The notes beneath the pieces were generated by a model. It did no database searches. It had not been told where the DNA came from and worked only from the letters and a program-made list of their open reading frames with translations. From NCBI GenBank assembly GCA_035249905.1, contig DATFFT010000095.1, positions 1 through 64,000 on the forward strand: a stretch of 64,000 nucleotides of DNA, in the 5' to 3' direction. Within the stretch, counting starts at the first letter, position 1. Every line of letters starts with the position of its first letter. Both the position numbers and the translations under genes were made by a program. This stretch comes from JAOUEA01 sp035249905 (lineage in GTDB: Bacteria; Actinomycetota; UBA4738; HRBIN12). Of this stretch, positions 24,923 through 35,086 are shown one piece after another.

Positions 24923-26193
24923 GTCGCGGGCTCCTCGACGAGCGACGGTTCCACGTCGGGGTCCCGGGTGATCAAGACGCTCTCGATACGTCTGCCCTTG
25001 ACCTCCTCGGCGGTGAACGTGAGCCCGTCGATCCGGCACTCCTCGCCCTCGTCCGGGATGTGACCGAGGAGATCGAGGACCAAGCCCGCCACGGTGTCCC
25101 AGTCCTCGTCGGGCAGGTCCACGTCGAGCAGCTCGTTGAGGTCGTCGATCGAGGTCTTGCCGCTCGTGCGGTAGACGCTGTCGGCCACCTGCTCGAACTC
25201 GGCCTCTTCCCGGTCGTACTCGTCGGTGATCTCGCCGACCAGCTCCTCGAGCAGGTCCTCGAGTGAGACGAGGCCGGTCACCGACCCGTACTCGTCGGTC
25301 ACGAGCGCCATGTGGAACTTCTCTCGCTGCATCTCCTTCAGCAGGTCGGCCGCCTTCTTCGACTCGGGTACCCAGCGCGCTTCGCGGACGATGTCGGCGA
25401 GCGGCATGTCGTGTTTGCCCTGATGGAGCGCCTTCAGCACGTCCTTGGCGAACACGATGCCGATCACCGAGTCGAGGTCCTCGTCGGCGTCGTACACCGG
25501 GATGCGCGACGTGCCGTGGGTGAGCACGAGCGCCTGGACGTCGCGGAGCGCCTTGTCGTCCTCGATCGCGATGATGTCCGGCCGCGGCACCATCACCTCA
25601 CGAGCGATCGTGTCGCCGAACTCGAAGATCGAATGGATCAGCGCTCGCTCGCCTTCGTCGATCGACCCTTCCTCGGTGCCGACCTGCACCATCGAGCGGA
25701 TCTCTTCTTCGCTCACGAACGGCCCGGCCTTGATGCCCCTCCCGGGCAGCAGCACGTTGGCGAGGCCGATGAGCCCGCGCGTCGGCCAGGCCAACAACCG
25801 CCCGAGGAACCAGACGAGCGGCGCGAGCACGAGCGCCACGCGGTCCGAATGCAGCACGCCGAACGTCTTCGACATCGCCTCGACGAAGACGAAGTAGAGC
25901 AGGGTGAACACGAGCGACGCGATGGAGATGCCCAGGCCGCCGAATTCGCGTTCCGCGAGGATCGCGACCAGGATCGCCGAACCGTTCTGCACGATCATCA
26001 CCGCGAGGTAGACCGAGTTCAGGTAGCGGGGCGGGTCGGTCTCGAGCCGCACGAGCAGCGCGGCGTTCCGGCGGCCCTCCTCTTCGAGAGCGAGCGCCTT
26101 CACGCGCGTCATGCGGGTGAGCGAGGACTCGGCCAGCGCGAGCAGCGATCCGAGCAGGACCAGCACGACGACGAGCACCCACATCCAGGTCAC
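24919..26193 (-). CDS. Hemolysin-C/CorC-type membrane protein with DUF21 and CBS domains
   Basis: About 424 aa. An N-terminal CNNM/DUF21 transmembrane domain (about residues 1-185, beginning MWVLVVVLVLLGSLLALAES) is followed by a CBS pair with EVMVPRPDIIAIEDDK and GIVFAKDVLKALHQGKHD, then a CorC_HlyC domain near VSLEDLLEELVGEITDEYD. Relatives take part in magnesium/cobalt efflux or homeostasis. The GTG at 26193 overlaps the ybeY stop. It shares the conserved ybeY-cdd-era operon. Confidence 0.9.
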   Translation of the reverse strand: MTWMWVLVVVLVLLGSLLALAESSLTRMTRVKALALEEEGRRNAALLVRLETDPPRYLNSVYLAVMIVQNGSAILVAILAEREFGGLGISIASLVFTLLYFVFVEAMSKTFGVLHSDRVALVLAPLVWFLGRLLAWPTRGLIGLANVLLPGRGIKAGPFVSEEEIRSMVQVGTEEGSIDEGERALIHSIFEFGDTIAREVMVPRPDIIAIEDDKALRDVQALVLTHGTSRIPVYDADEDLDSVIGIVFAKDVLKALHQGKHDMPLADIVREARWVPESKKAADLLKEMQREKFHMALVTDEYGSVTGLVSLEDLLEELVGEITDEYDREEAEFEQVADSVYRTSGKTSIDDLNELLDVDLPDEDWDTVAGLVLDLLGHIPDEGEECRIDGLTFTAEEVKGRRIESVLITRDPDVEPSLVEEPAT

Positions 26194-26669
26194 GGCACGG
26201 GCACCCCGCTGTAGCGCTCCTGCCGCGCCCACATCTCGAGACGCTCTTCGTCCTCCTCGTGGTCGTAACCGAGCGCGTGGAGGACGCCGTGCACGACCAG
26301 CAGCCGCAGCTCCGAGCCCGGATCGTCCGGGTTGTTCCGGACGGCCACCTGCGGCGCGATCACCACGTCACCCAGGACCCGAACGCCGAGCTCATCGACA
26401 TCGTGCTCGTCATCGAGCGGGAACGTGAGCACGTCGGTGGGACCGGCTTCGTGCATGTAGCGCTCGTGCAGTTCGGCGATCTCCTCGTCATCGACGAACG
26501 CCAGCGACAGCTCGACGTCGACGTGCCCCTCTTTGACGAGCGTGGCGCGCGCGAGGTCGGCGAGCGCGGGCTCATCGAGCATCGACCCAGGCGCGTCGGT
26601 CATGCGGTTCGAGACCAGGACCCTCGGATACCCGCCGCCGTCGTCGTCGTTCGTCGCCCTCGCGTTCAT
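26190..26669 (-). CDS. ybeY: Endoribonuclease YbeY (rRNA maturation factor)
   Basis: About 159 aa zinc-dependent RNase needed for 16S rRNA 3'-end processing and ribosome quality control. The metal motif is HGVLHALGYDH (H-x3-H-x5-H), preceded by the family block TDVLTFPLDDE. The ATG at 26669 overlaps the PhoH stop (ATGA), so translation is coupled. Confidence 0.95.
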   Translation of the reverse strand: MNARATNDDDGGGYPRVLVSNRMTDAPGSMLDEPALADLARATLVKEGHVDVELSLAFVDDEEIAELHERYMHEAGPTDVLTFPLDDEHDVDELGVRVLGDVVIAPQVAVRNNPDDPGSELRLLVVHGVLHALGYDHEEDEERLEMWARQERYSGVPVP

Positions 26670-27667
26670 GGTTGCACCTGCGGACTCTGCTGCCCGAACC
26701 GATCGTAGGCCTCCACGATGTCCTGCACGATCTTGTGGCGGACGACGTCGCGACCACCGAGGTGGCAGAACGCGATGTCGCCGACCTCGTCGAGGATGTC
26801 TTCGACAACGGCGAGCCCGCTCTTCCGTCCGTGCTCGAGGTCCACCTGGGTGGCATCGCCGTTGATCACCGCCTTCGACCCGAACCCGATCCGGGTCAGG
26901 AACATCTTCATCTGCTCGGGGGTGGTGTTCTGAGCCTCGTCGAGGATCACGAAGGCGTCGTTCAGGGTTCGGCCTCGCATGTACGCGAGCGGCGCGACCT
27001 CGACGGTGCCTCGCTCCATCAACCGCGGCAAGGTCTCGGCGCCGGTCATCTCGAACAGGGCGTCGTAGAGCGGGCGCATGTATGGGTCGATCTTCTCGTA
27101 CAGGGTTCCCGGCAGGTAGCCCAGCCGCTCCCCGGCCTCGACGGCGGGGCGGGTGAGGATCAGTCGCGAGACCTGTCGGTCGTGCAGGGCCCGCACGGCT
27201 GTGGCCACGGCGAGGTACGTCTTGCCGGTGCCCGCGGGCCCGATCGCGAACGTGACGGTGTTGGCGCGCATCGCATCGACGAAGCGCTTCTGCCCCATCG
27301 TCTTCGGCGTGATCGCCTTGCCCCTGGCGGTGAGCAACCGATCTCCGAGGACCTCGGACGGCCGCAGCTCCACGCCGTCCCCGTTCGCGGCGCGGTCGCC
27401 CTTCACGAGTGCGATCGTCTGCCCGACGGCGGAGTCGGTGAGCTCATGACCCTGTTCGAGCAGCACGAGCAGCTCCTCGAAGATGCGCGCAACGCGCTCC
27501 GCCTCCTGCTCCCTGCCGGTCACCGTGATCTCGTTCCCGCGCACGAGGATGCGGCAGTCGAAGGCCGACTCGATCAACTTCAGGAAGACGTCGCGCTGGC
27601 CGAGGAGGGCGACCATCGGTTGGTTGCCCGGCACGAGGATCTTGACTTGGGTGGTGGCGCTCGCCAC
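26666..27667 (-). CDS. phoH: PhoH-like ATPase
   Basis: About 333 aa. The PhoH P-loop domain has Walker A AIGPAGTGKTY, LTRPAVEAGERLGYLPG, Walker B VILDEAQNTTPEQMKMFLTR and RIGFGSKAVINGDATQVDL. The first 100 residues contain a KH-like region. The function is not settled; the conserved link with YbeY and Era points to RNA metabolism. The start is the GTG at 27667 by family length. A TACAGT box near 27755 on the minus strand would give a leader with the stem-loop at 27681-27696. Confidence 0.92.
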   Translation of the reverse strand: MASATTQVKILVPGNQPMVALLGQRDVFLKLIESAFDCRILVRGNEITVTGREQEAERVARIFEELLVLLEQGHELTDSAVGQTIALVKGDRAANGDGVELRPSEVLGDRLLTARGKAITPKTMGQKRFVDAMRANTVTFAIGPAGTGKTYLAVATAVRALHDRQVSRLILTRPAVEAGERLGYLPGTLYEKIDPYMRPLYDALFEMTGAETLPRLMERGTVEVAPLAYMRGRTLNDAFVILDEAQNTTPEQMKMFLTRIGFGSKAVINGDATQVDLEHGRKSGLAVVEDILDEVGDIAFCHLGGRDVVRHKIVQDIVEAYDRFGQQSPQVQP

Positions 27668-27680
27668 GTGTCTCGTCTCT

Positions 27681-27696
27681 CGGGGCGGTGGCCCCG
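27681..27696 (-). promoter_or_regulatory. Stem-loop in the phoH leader
   Basis: CGGGGC-GGTG-GCCCCG, a perfect 6-bp all-GC stem with a 4-nt loop, 13 nt upstream of the phoH GTG. It lies between the predicted promoter and the start and could hinder ribosome access. There is no run of T after it, so it is not a classical terminator. Confidence 0.35.
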
Positions 27697-27768
27697 TTCC
27701 CTCCTGGATCGGCAGCTCTGTCGGCGATGGCCGCCTCGACGGCGGCCACATCCACACTGTAGCCGAAC

Positions 27769-28116
27769 CTAGCCCGGAGGCCAGCCCATCTCCCGCCCTC
27801 CGAGCAGGTGGAAGTGCAGGTGGAAGACCGACTGACCGGCATCGGGGCCCACGTTGGTGACCAATCGCCAGCCGCTCTCGGCGATGCCATCGGCGCGCGC
27901 GAGCTGACTCGCGGCCTGCACGATGTCGACGAGCACATCGCCGTGGTCGTCGCCGAGCTCGGCGACGGAGGCGATGTGCTCCTTCGGGATCAGGAGCACG
28001 TGGGTCGGGGCCTTGGGATCCACATCGCGGAACGCAACGATCCGGTCGGATTCCCGAACGATCTCGGCCGGGATCTCCCGGGCCGCGATGCGACAGAAGA
28101 GGCAGGCGCTGTCCAT
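27769..28116 (-). CDS. HIT-family nucleotide hydrolase
   Basis: About 115 aa histidine-triad protein. The triad is HLHFHLLGG near the C-terminus, and CLFCRIAAREIPA is the zinc-containing N-terminus. Relatives hydrolyse purine nucleoside phosphoramidates and similar adducts. A TAGGCT box (28130-28125) ends 8 nt before the ATG, so it may be transcribed as a nearly leaderless message independent of dnaJ. Confidence 0.93.
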   Translation of the reverse strand: MDSACLFCRIAAREIPAEIVRESDRIVAFRDVDPKAPTHVLLIPKEHIASVAELGDDHGDVLVDIVQAASQLARADGIAESGWRLVTNVGPDAGQSVFHLHFHLLGGREMGWPPG

Positions 28117-28146
28117 CGCGCTCCAGCCTACCCCGGCCGCGATGCC

Positions 28147-29259
28147 TCAGAACTCCGGCCGGCGCAGCTGCCCCGACGCCGGCTCTCGTTTCGACGACCC
28201 CTCGCCCCGCAGCTCCGCGAGTCGCTCCCACAGCTTCCGTTCCTCGCGAGAGAGCCGTTCCGGGGTGAGCACGTGGAGCGTGATGTAGAGATCCCCGCGG
28301 CCCCGACGGTTCACGTTCGGCACACCACCACCCTTGATCCGAACCACCGTGCCCGACTCCGTGCCTGGTTCGATGGTGATGCGTTCGGGGCCGTCCAGCG
28401 CCTGGATCTCGAGCTCACCACCCAGGGTCGCTTGGGTCATCGAGACGTCGAGCACCGTGAACAGGTCCTGGCCCCGGCGGTCGAACTCCTCGGCGGGCTC
28501 CACCGAGATGCCGACGTACAGGTCCCCTGCGGGGCCGGCCGCGACGCCCGCATGCCCGTTGCCCGCGACACGCAGCTCCATGCCATCGGACACACCGGGC
28601 GGGATGTCGACCGTAACCGTCGCTCGTTCCCGACGGCGGCCTTCCCCGAAGCACGCCTCGCAGGGGTCCAGCACCTCCTGCCCGGTCCCCCTGCAGGCGG
28701 TGCACGGCGAGGCGGTCATCACCGTACCGAAGACGCTGCGCCGCACCGCCTGCACCTGCCCCGCGCCTCCGCACGTGCGGCACGACACAGGGGCCGTGCC
28801 CGGCTCGGCGCCGTTGCCCTGACAGCGCTCACAGACGACGAGTCGTTCGATCTCGAGGTCGCGGCGCGTGCCGAACACGGCGTCGCGGAAGCCGAGCACG
28901 ATCCGCACCCCGAGGTCCTCACCATGCTGCGTCCGCGACCTGGGGCCCCGCCGGCGACTCGACCCGACCCCGAACCCGCCCTGGCCGAAGAACATGTCGA
29001 AGATGTCCTGGATATCGGTGAACCCTGCGCCCCCGGGGCCGCCGGTCGTTCCGAACGCGTCGTAGCGCTGGCGCTTGTCGGGGTCGGAGAGGATCTCGTA
29101 CGCGCCCGCGACCTCCTTGAATCGCTCCTCGGCGGCCCCGTCGGCGTTCACATCGGGGTGCAGCTCCCGAGCCAGCCGCCGGTATGCCTTCTTGATGTCG
29201 TCGTCGGTCGCGTCCCTCGTGACGCCGAGCACCTCGTACAGGTCGCGGACGGTGGCCAT
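28147..29259 (-). CDS. dnaJ: Chaperone DnaJ
   Basis: Hsp40 co-chaperone of about 370 aa. The J domain carries HPD in ARELHPDVNADG (residue 36 area) and a Gly/Phe-rich stretch GGPGGAGFTDIQDIFDMFFG follows. Four zinc-finger CxxC repeats are CERCQGNG, CRTCGGAG, CTACRGTG and CEACFGEG. The C-terminal substrate-binding domains are intact. The start abuts the hrcA stop exactly, so the gene belongs to the HrcA-controlled heat-shock transcript. Confidence 0.96.
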   Translation of the reverse strand: MATVRDLYEVLGVTRDATDDDIKKAYRRLARELHPDVNADGAAEERFKEVAGAYEILSDPDKRQRYDAFGTTGGPGGAGFTDIQDIFDMFFGQGGFGVGSSRRRGPRSRTQHGEDLGVRIVLGFRDAVFGTRRDLEIERLVVCERCQGNGAEPGTAPVSCRTCGGAGQVQAVRRSVFGTVMTASPCTACRGTGQEVLDPCEACFGEGRRRERATVTVDIPPGVSDGMELRVAGNGHAGVAAGPAGDLYVGISVEPAEEFDRRGQDLFTVLDVSMTQATLGGELEIQALDGPERITIEPGTESGTVVRIKGGGVPNVNRRGRGDLYITLHVLTPERLSREERKLWERLAELRGEGSSKREPASGQLRRPEF

Positions 29260-30309
29260 CTAGTGATCGAGCTCCGTCGCCAGCTCCGAGAGTCGCTTGG
29301 CCACCGCGCGTACCGAGGCCATCGCGGACAGGTAGTCCATGCGTGTGGGGCCGACCACGCCGATCGTGCCGAGCGCCGTCTCCCCGGTCCTGAACGGGGC
29401 CGTGATGAGCGAGGCCTCCCACTCACCCGTGGATGGATGCTCGGCGCCGATCGTCACGCTCAGATCGCCGGCCGACGATCCGATGTCGGCGAGGACCCCC
29501 AGCATCTCTTGTTCCCGTTCGAGCGTCTCGAACAGCCGGCGGAGCGTTTCGCGGCGCATCTGCTGCGCCTCGTCGGCGAGGTTCGCCACGCCGCCGAACA
29601 CCATGTGAGCGGAACCTTCGCCCTTGGTGGCGACCCGCAACGTCTCGGCGACGTGCAGCACGAGTTCGCGCTCGGCCTCGTGCCCTTCCGCCGCGAGCTG
29701 GAGCAGCCGCGCCTGGGCCTCGAGGTAGGTGAGCCCGTGCAGTCCCTGGAGTCGCCGATCGGTGTTGCGCAGGACCGCCTGGTCGACCAGGTCGGGCTTG
29801 TCGATCACCTGCTTGTCGACGCGTCCGTGCTGACCGATCGCCAGGATCATCAGCGTGGGTCCCATGTCGACCAGCTCGATGCGGACGATCGGTTCCTCGA
29901 CCGCGCTGGGTGGCACCGCGAGCCCCGCATACTGGGTCAACCGCGAGAGCAGCTGCACGCTGCCCTTGAGCACCTCTTCGAGGTCGACGATCGCTTCAGC
30001 GAAGTACCCGGCGATCAGCCGACGTTGCGCATCGCGCAGGCGGCCGCCGGCTGGCAAGGAATCGACGAAGTGCCGGTATCCGGTGTCGGTCGGGATACGG
30101 CCGGCGCTCGTGTGAGGATGCATGAGGTAGCCGAGCTCCTCGAGCGCGGCCATCTCGTTGCGGATCGTCGCGCTCGAGACGCCGAGCCCGGCGCGCTCCG
30201 CGATCGACTCGCTGCTCACCGGCTCGCCGGTCCGCACGTACTGGCTCACGACGGCGCGAAGCACCGCGGACTTCCGCTCGCCGAGCTCGGAGCGCTCTCC
30301 CTCAGCCAT
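29260..30309 (-). CDS. hrcA: Heat-inducible transcription repressor HrcA
   Basis: About 349 aa repressor of heat-shock genes that binds CIRCE. The winged-helix N-terminus contains VSSATIRNEMAALEELGYL and HTSAGRIPTDTGYRHFVD, diagnostic for HrcA. I choose the ATG at 30309: TATGAT (30322-30317) lies 7 nt upstream, and further in-frame starts (GTG 30330, two ATGs) fall in the promoter or CIRCE. The CIRCE element just upstream shows autoregulation of hrcA-dnaJ. Confidence 0.96.
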   Translation of the reverse strand: MAEGERSELGERKSAVLRAVVSQYVRTGEPVSSESIAERAGLGVSSATIRNEMAALEELGYLMHPHTSAGRIPTDTGYRHFVDSLPAGGRLRDAQRRLIAGYFAEAIVDLEEVLKGSVQLLSRLTQYAGLAVPPSAVEEPIVRIELVDMGPTLMILAIGQHGRVDKQVIDKPDLVDQAVLRNTDRRLQGLHGLTYLEAQARLLQLAAEGHEAERELVLHVAETLRVATKGEGSAHMVFGGVANLADEAQQMRRETLRRLFETLEREQEMLGVLADIGSSAGDLSVTIGAEHPSTGEWEASLITAPFRTGETALGTIGVVGPTRMDYLSAMASVRAVAKRLSELATELDH

Positions 30310-30316
30310 GGAAGCC

Positions 30317-30322
30317 ATCATA
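30317..30322 (-). promoter_or_regulatory. -10 box of hrcA-dnaJ
   Basis: TATGAT on the minus strand, 7 nt before the ATG of hrcA, so the heat-shock mRNA would be leaderless. CIRCE begins 3 bp upstream and covers the spacer and -35 region, consistent with repression by blocking RNA polymerase. Confidence 0.6.
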
Positions 30323-30324
30323 CG

Positions 30325-30349
30325 TAGCACTCTGACCGAGGGAGTGCTA
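30325..30349. promoter_or_regulatory. CIRCE operator (HrcA binding site)
   Basis: TAGCACTC, 9 nt, then GAGTGCTA: 8-bp perfect arms with the canonical 9-nt spacer, one base short on each side of the full 9-bp consensus (TTAGCACTC-N9-GAGTGCTAA). It lies directly upstream of hrcA. Confidence 0.93.
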
Positions 30350-30369
30350 AGGATGTGCCGGCCTCGGAC

Positions 30370-31119
30370 CTAGCAAGGAAGCGCGGCGATGGCTTCCTCG
30401 AGGTCGGCGAACGGCCCGGCCGTCGGTCGTTGTTCCGCGAGCGCTTCTCGCGCGACGCCGATCGCGACGATCAGCTGCCTCACCTGCCGGGCCGTCTGTC
30501 GCTCCCCGGCTTGCCGCAGCACGGATCGGTCCTCCATCAGCTGCTCGGCCGCGGCTCCGAGGGCGTCGTCGCGGAAGACCTGGATCTGCTGGACGTGCCC
30601 GCACATCGTCGCGGTCGCTTCCTCAGCGCTCACCCCACCGCCGTCGTCCGGCGCGTCGTCGCCCCCGAAGATCGTGATGAACAGGAGCACCCCCACGATC
30701 ACGGCGCCCACTCCGACCAGCACCCAGATCCACGGGGGTCGGCCGGTCGATTCGCGGATCGGCATCGCGAACGCGTCCTCGGGCCCCTCGTCGTCGTCAC
30801 CGAGGCCGAGCCCCGGCGGGAACGCCGAGGCCGGCGGCTCCGGCTTCGTGTCGAGATCGGCGTCGGTGATCGTGATCGGCTTCGGCGCTGCGGCGGTGGT
30901 CTCCGTCGGGGCCGGGGGCGGCTCGGCCGAGGAGTCCTGCAGCAGACCACATCGCGGGCACGTCCAGCTGGTCGCCTCGGGCTTGGCATGGAAGCGCGCA
31001 CCGCAGTTCCGGCACCTCACGAACGCCCACGATGCGCCGCACGACGAGCACGTGTAGCCGTCGGATCCGGCCTCGACGTGCTGGGCCGTGTCGCAGCTCG
31101 GACAGCGCACCGACGGCAT
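30370..31119 (-). CDS. Zinc-ribbon membrane protein of unknown function
   Basis: About 249 aa. Two N-terminal zinc ribbons are seen as CPSC...CSSC and CRNC...CPRC (first 60 residues), then a Pro/Thr/Asp-rich linker, one membrane helix (PPWIWVLVGVGAVIVGVLLFITI) and a helical extracytoplasmic tail with two cysteines. The layout suggests a cytoplasmic zinc-binding head and an external sensor or scaffold tail; no function is known to me. TAGAGT (31131-31126) lies 6 nt before the ATG, indicating its own leaderless promoter. CIRCE is 21 bp beyond its stop. Confidence 0.8.
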   Translation of the reverse strand: MPSVRCPSCDTAQHVEAGSDGYTCSSCGASWAFVRCRNCGARFHAKPEATSWTCPRCGLLQDSSAEPPPAPTETTAAAPKPITITDADLDTKPEPPASAFPPGLGLGDDDEGPEDAFAMPIRESTGRPPWIWVLVGVGAVIVGVLLFITIFGGDDAPDDGGGVSAEEATATMCGHVQQIQVFRDDALGAAAEQLMEDRSVLRQAGERQTARQVRQLIVAIGVAREALAEQRPTAGPFADLEEAIAALPC

Positions 31120-31223
31120 GGCGAGACTCTAACGCGGAGCGCTCGAGCCCGGTCCCTCGCGGTTCCGCGATCGAAGCGATACCGCGGGTCCCTCTCGTCC
31201 CTTCATCGAGGAACACGGATGAA

Positions 31224-32350
31224 CTAGAGAGGTGTTCGCGCAGCGCCCCCGGCAGCAAGGCCCAGTACGAGCTCGTTCAGCAACAACATGCCTCGTTCCG
31301 TCGGCACGAGCGACCCGTCGTCGTCGAGCAGCAGGCCGCCCGCGACGTAGGGATCGGCTCTCCCGTTTTCGATCCAGCTCGACGGCACTCCCTCGAGGAT
31401 CCGCAGCCGAAGGAAGACTTCCTCGAGGTACGCGTCGGCCGGATCCAGGGTCTCTTCTCCCCCGATGGGCAGCTGGCCGCGCTCGACCATCGTCAGGTAC
31501 TCCTCGGGCGGGCGCACGTTCCACCAGCGGCGATCGTCGCGGTAGGAGTGCGCGCCGGCGCCGAGACCGACGTAGGGCTCTCGGCGCCAGTACCCGAGGT
31601 TGTGCCTGCACTCGTAGCCCGGACGCGCCCAGTTCGAGATCTCGTAGTGCCCGTAGCCGGCGCCGCGCAACATCGAGCACGCGAGCTGGAACATGTCCGC
31701 CTGCACGTCGGGGTCGGGCGCCGGCACATCGCCGCGCGCGACCGCCCGCCCGAGCGGCGTGGCCGGTTCGATCGTGAGCGAGTATGCACTCACGTGCTCG
31801 GGTGCCAGGGCGATCGTCTCGCCGAGCGTGCGTTCCCACGACTCGAGCGTCTCGCCGTGCGCGCCGTAGATCAGGTCGAGGTTCACGTTCGAGTAGCCGG
31901 CGGCGCGCGCGGCGTGGAACGCCCGCCGCACGCTCTCGGGCGCGTGCACGCGCTCGAGAGCCCGCAGCACCGCGGGATCGAACGACTGCGCGCCCATCGA
32001 CAAGCGGGTGTATCCGGCCTGCAGCAGACCGCCGAGGGACGCCTCGTCGACGGTGTCGGGGTTCGCCTCGGTGGTGATCTCGGCGTCGGCGGCCACGTCG
32101 AACGACGTCCGCAGCGTCTGAAGCAGCGCCCCGAGGTCCTCCGGGTCCATCGTCGTCGGCGTTCCGCCCCCGAGGAAGACGCTCGCGATCTCGGCGCCGT
32201 CCCACGACGGCGCGGCGAGTCGGGCCTCGCGCTCGAGCGCCCGCAGGTACCGAGGCTTCAGCTCGTCGAGGCCGGCGTAGGCGTTGAAGTCGCAGTACCC
32301 GCAGCGGGTGAGGCAGAACGGCACGTGGACGTAGATGCCCGCGGTCGAGC

Positions 32351-32354
<4 letters not shown>
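31224..32354 (-). CDS. hemW: Heme chaperone HemW (radical SAM, HemN-like)
   Basis: About 376 aa. The radical-SAM cluster motif is PFCLTRCGYCDFNAY (CxxxCxxC), with HVPF upstream. GGGTPTTMDPEDL and SMGAQSFDPAVLRALERVH are family blocks. HemW proteins bind and deliver heme and lack the extra residues of coproporphyrinogen dehydrogenase HemN, though they are often named after it. The GTG at 32354 overlaps the lepA stop (GTGA), and lepA-hemW-hrcA-dnaJ order is common in Gram-positive bacteria. Confidence 0.92.
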
Positions 32355-34165
<1,811 letters not shown>

Positions 34166-34174
34166 GGCTCACCC

Positions 34175-34216
34175 ATGGTACGGGCGGCCGGGAGAGCGGG
34201 GACGCGCTGGTACGCT
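34175..34216. promoter_or_regulatory. Divergent promoters of lepA and rpsT
   Basis: Minus strand TACCAT at 34180-34175, 9 nt before the lepA GTG; plus strand TACGCT at 34211-34216, 11 nt before the rpsT ATG. The two -10 boxes are only 30 bp apart, so the polymerase sites must overlap. Confidence 0.45.
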
Positions 34217-34227
34217 GGTCGGCCGAT

Positions 34228-34494
34228 ATGGCGAACATCAAGTCACAGATCAAGCGGAACAAGCAGAACGAGGTACGCCGCGAGCGCAACAAGGCCGTGC
34301 GCTCGGCGCTGAAGACCTCGCAGAAGAAGGTCGAGACCGCGATCGCCGAGGGCGAGGCCGAGGCCGCTCAGGAACAGGCCCGCGATGCAGCGCGCGCTCT
34401 CGACAAGGCCGCGAGCAAGGGAGTCGTGCACAAGCGCACGGCGGCGCGGCGCAAGAGCCGTCTCGCGAAGGCGGCCAACGCCACCGGGCAGTAA
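34228..34494 (+). CDS. rpsT: 30S ribosomal protein S20
   Basis: 88 aa, highly basic: starts MANIKSQIKRNKQNEVRRER and ends in KSRLAKAANATGQ. Binds the 5' domain of 16S rRNA. The ATG at 34228 is preceded by a TACGCT box at 34211-34216, giving a very short leader of about five nucleotides. There is no Shine-Dalgarno sequence. Confidence 0.97.
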   Translation: MANIKSQIKRNKQNEVRRERNKAVRSALKTSQKKVETAIAEGEAEAAQEQARDAARALDKAASKGVVHKRTAARRKSRLAKAANATGQ

Positions 34495-34540
34495 CGCAGC
34501 TCCGCCCGCCGTTCCGAGCTCTCCGGCGTAGGCTTGCCGC

Positions 34541-35074
34541 ATGGTGGGCTCGTCCGGGCGTTCTCCCGTGCCGACCTACCTCGCGATGGCCGCCGTCGTC
34601 ATGGCGGTCGTCGTGGGACTGAACGCGCTCTCGAGGTCGACACCACGGAGGGAGACGCCGACCGAGAGGGAGACCGCAGCCGGGCCGCCCCCGAAGATGG
34701 CGATCATCGGGGGCTTCGGTTCCACGATCGAGCGGGACTTCCTGCCCACCGTCCTGCGACGTCCTCGAGTCTCCGAGCGGCACCGCTACTGCGACGCGCG
34801 CGGCTGCTGCCCCACCTCGCGCACGACGCTCGGCACCACGACCGATGCCGGCGTCGTCGTCGCGACGCTCCGATCGCAGGGGTACGTCACAGGCCGGGGC
34901 GACCGCGCGATCGTGCGCGCTGGACCGTTCCCCCAGGTCGCGTGGACGGGGATATCAGGTGACGGCACCCGGGAGACGTGGCGACGGGTGGACGTGTCGC
35001 ACGGCGTCGATGTCGACCGTCCGGCCTGGCCCACGATCTTCGTGCTGAGCCTGGCCGCGTGTCACGACCGGTGA
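34541..35074 (+). CDS. Hypothetical membrane-anchored protein
   Basis: About 177 aa. An N-terminal hydrophobic segment (YLAMAAVVMAVVVGLNAL) would anchor the protein outside the membrane; the remainder is basic with a CDARGCCP cluster and no recognised domain. Other frames are open here too, but this one has a TAGGCT box (34529-34534) 6 nt before the ATG, as many genes in this window do, and high GC at third positions. It fills the space between rpsT and holA. No function is proposed. Confidence 0.6.
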   Translation: MVGSSGRSPVPTYLAMAAVVMAVVVGLNALSRSTPRRETPTERETAAGPPPKMAIIGGFGSTIERDFLPTVLRRPRVSERHRYCDARGCCPTSRTTLGTTTDAGVVVATLRSQGYVTGRGDRAIVRAGPFPQVAWTGISGDGTRETWRRVDVSHGVDVDRPAWPTIFVLSLAACHDR

Positions 35075-35086
35075 GGGACGCTTGGA

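Noticed and set aside
27808..30327. 839-codon open frame on the plus strand opposite dnaJ and hrcA, and similar long frames opposite other genes (for example 36515-38479, 40509-43010, 6989-7906)
   Set aside because: Shadow frames produced by high GC at third positions; the opposite strand encodes clearly recognisable proteins and the shadows have low-complexity R/H/E/D-rich products.
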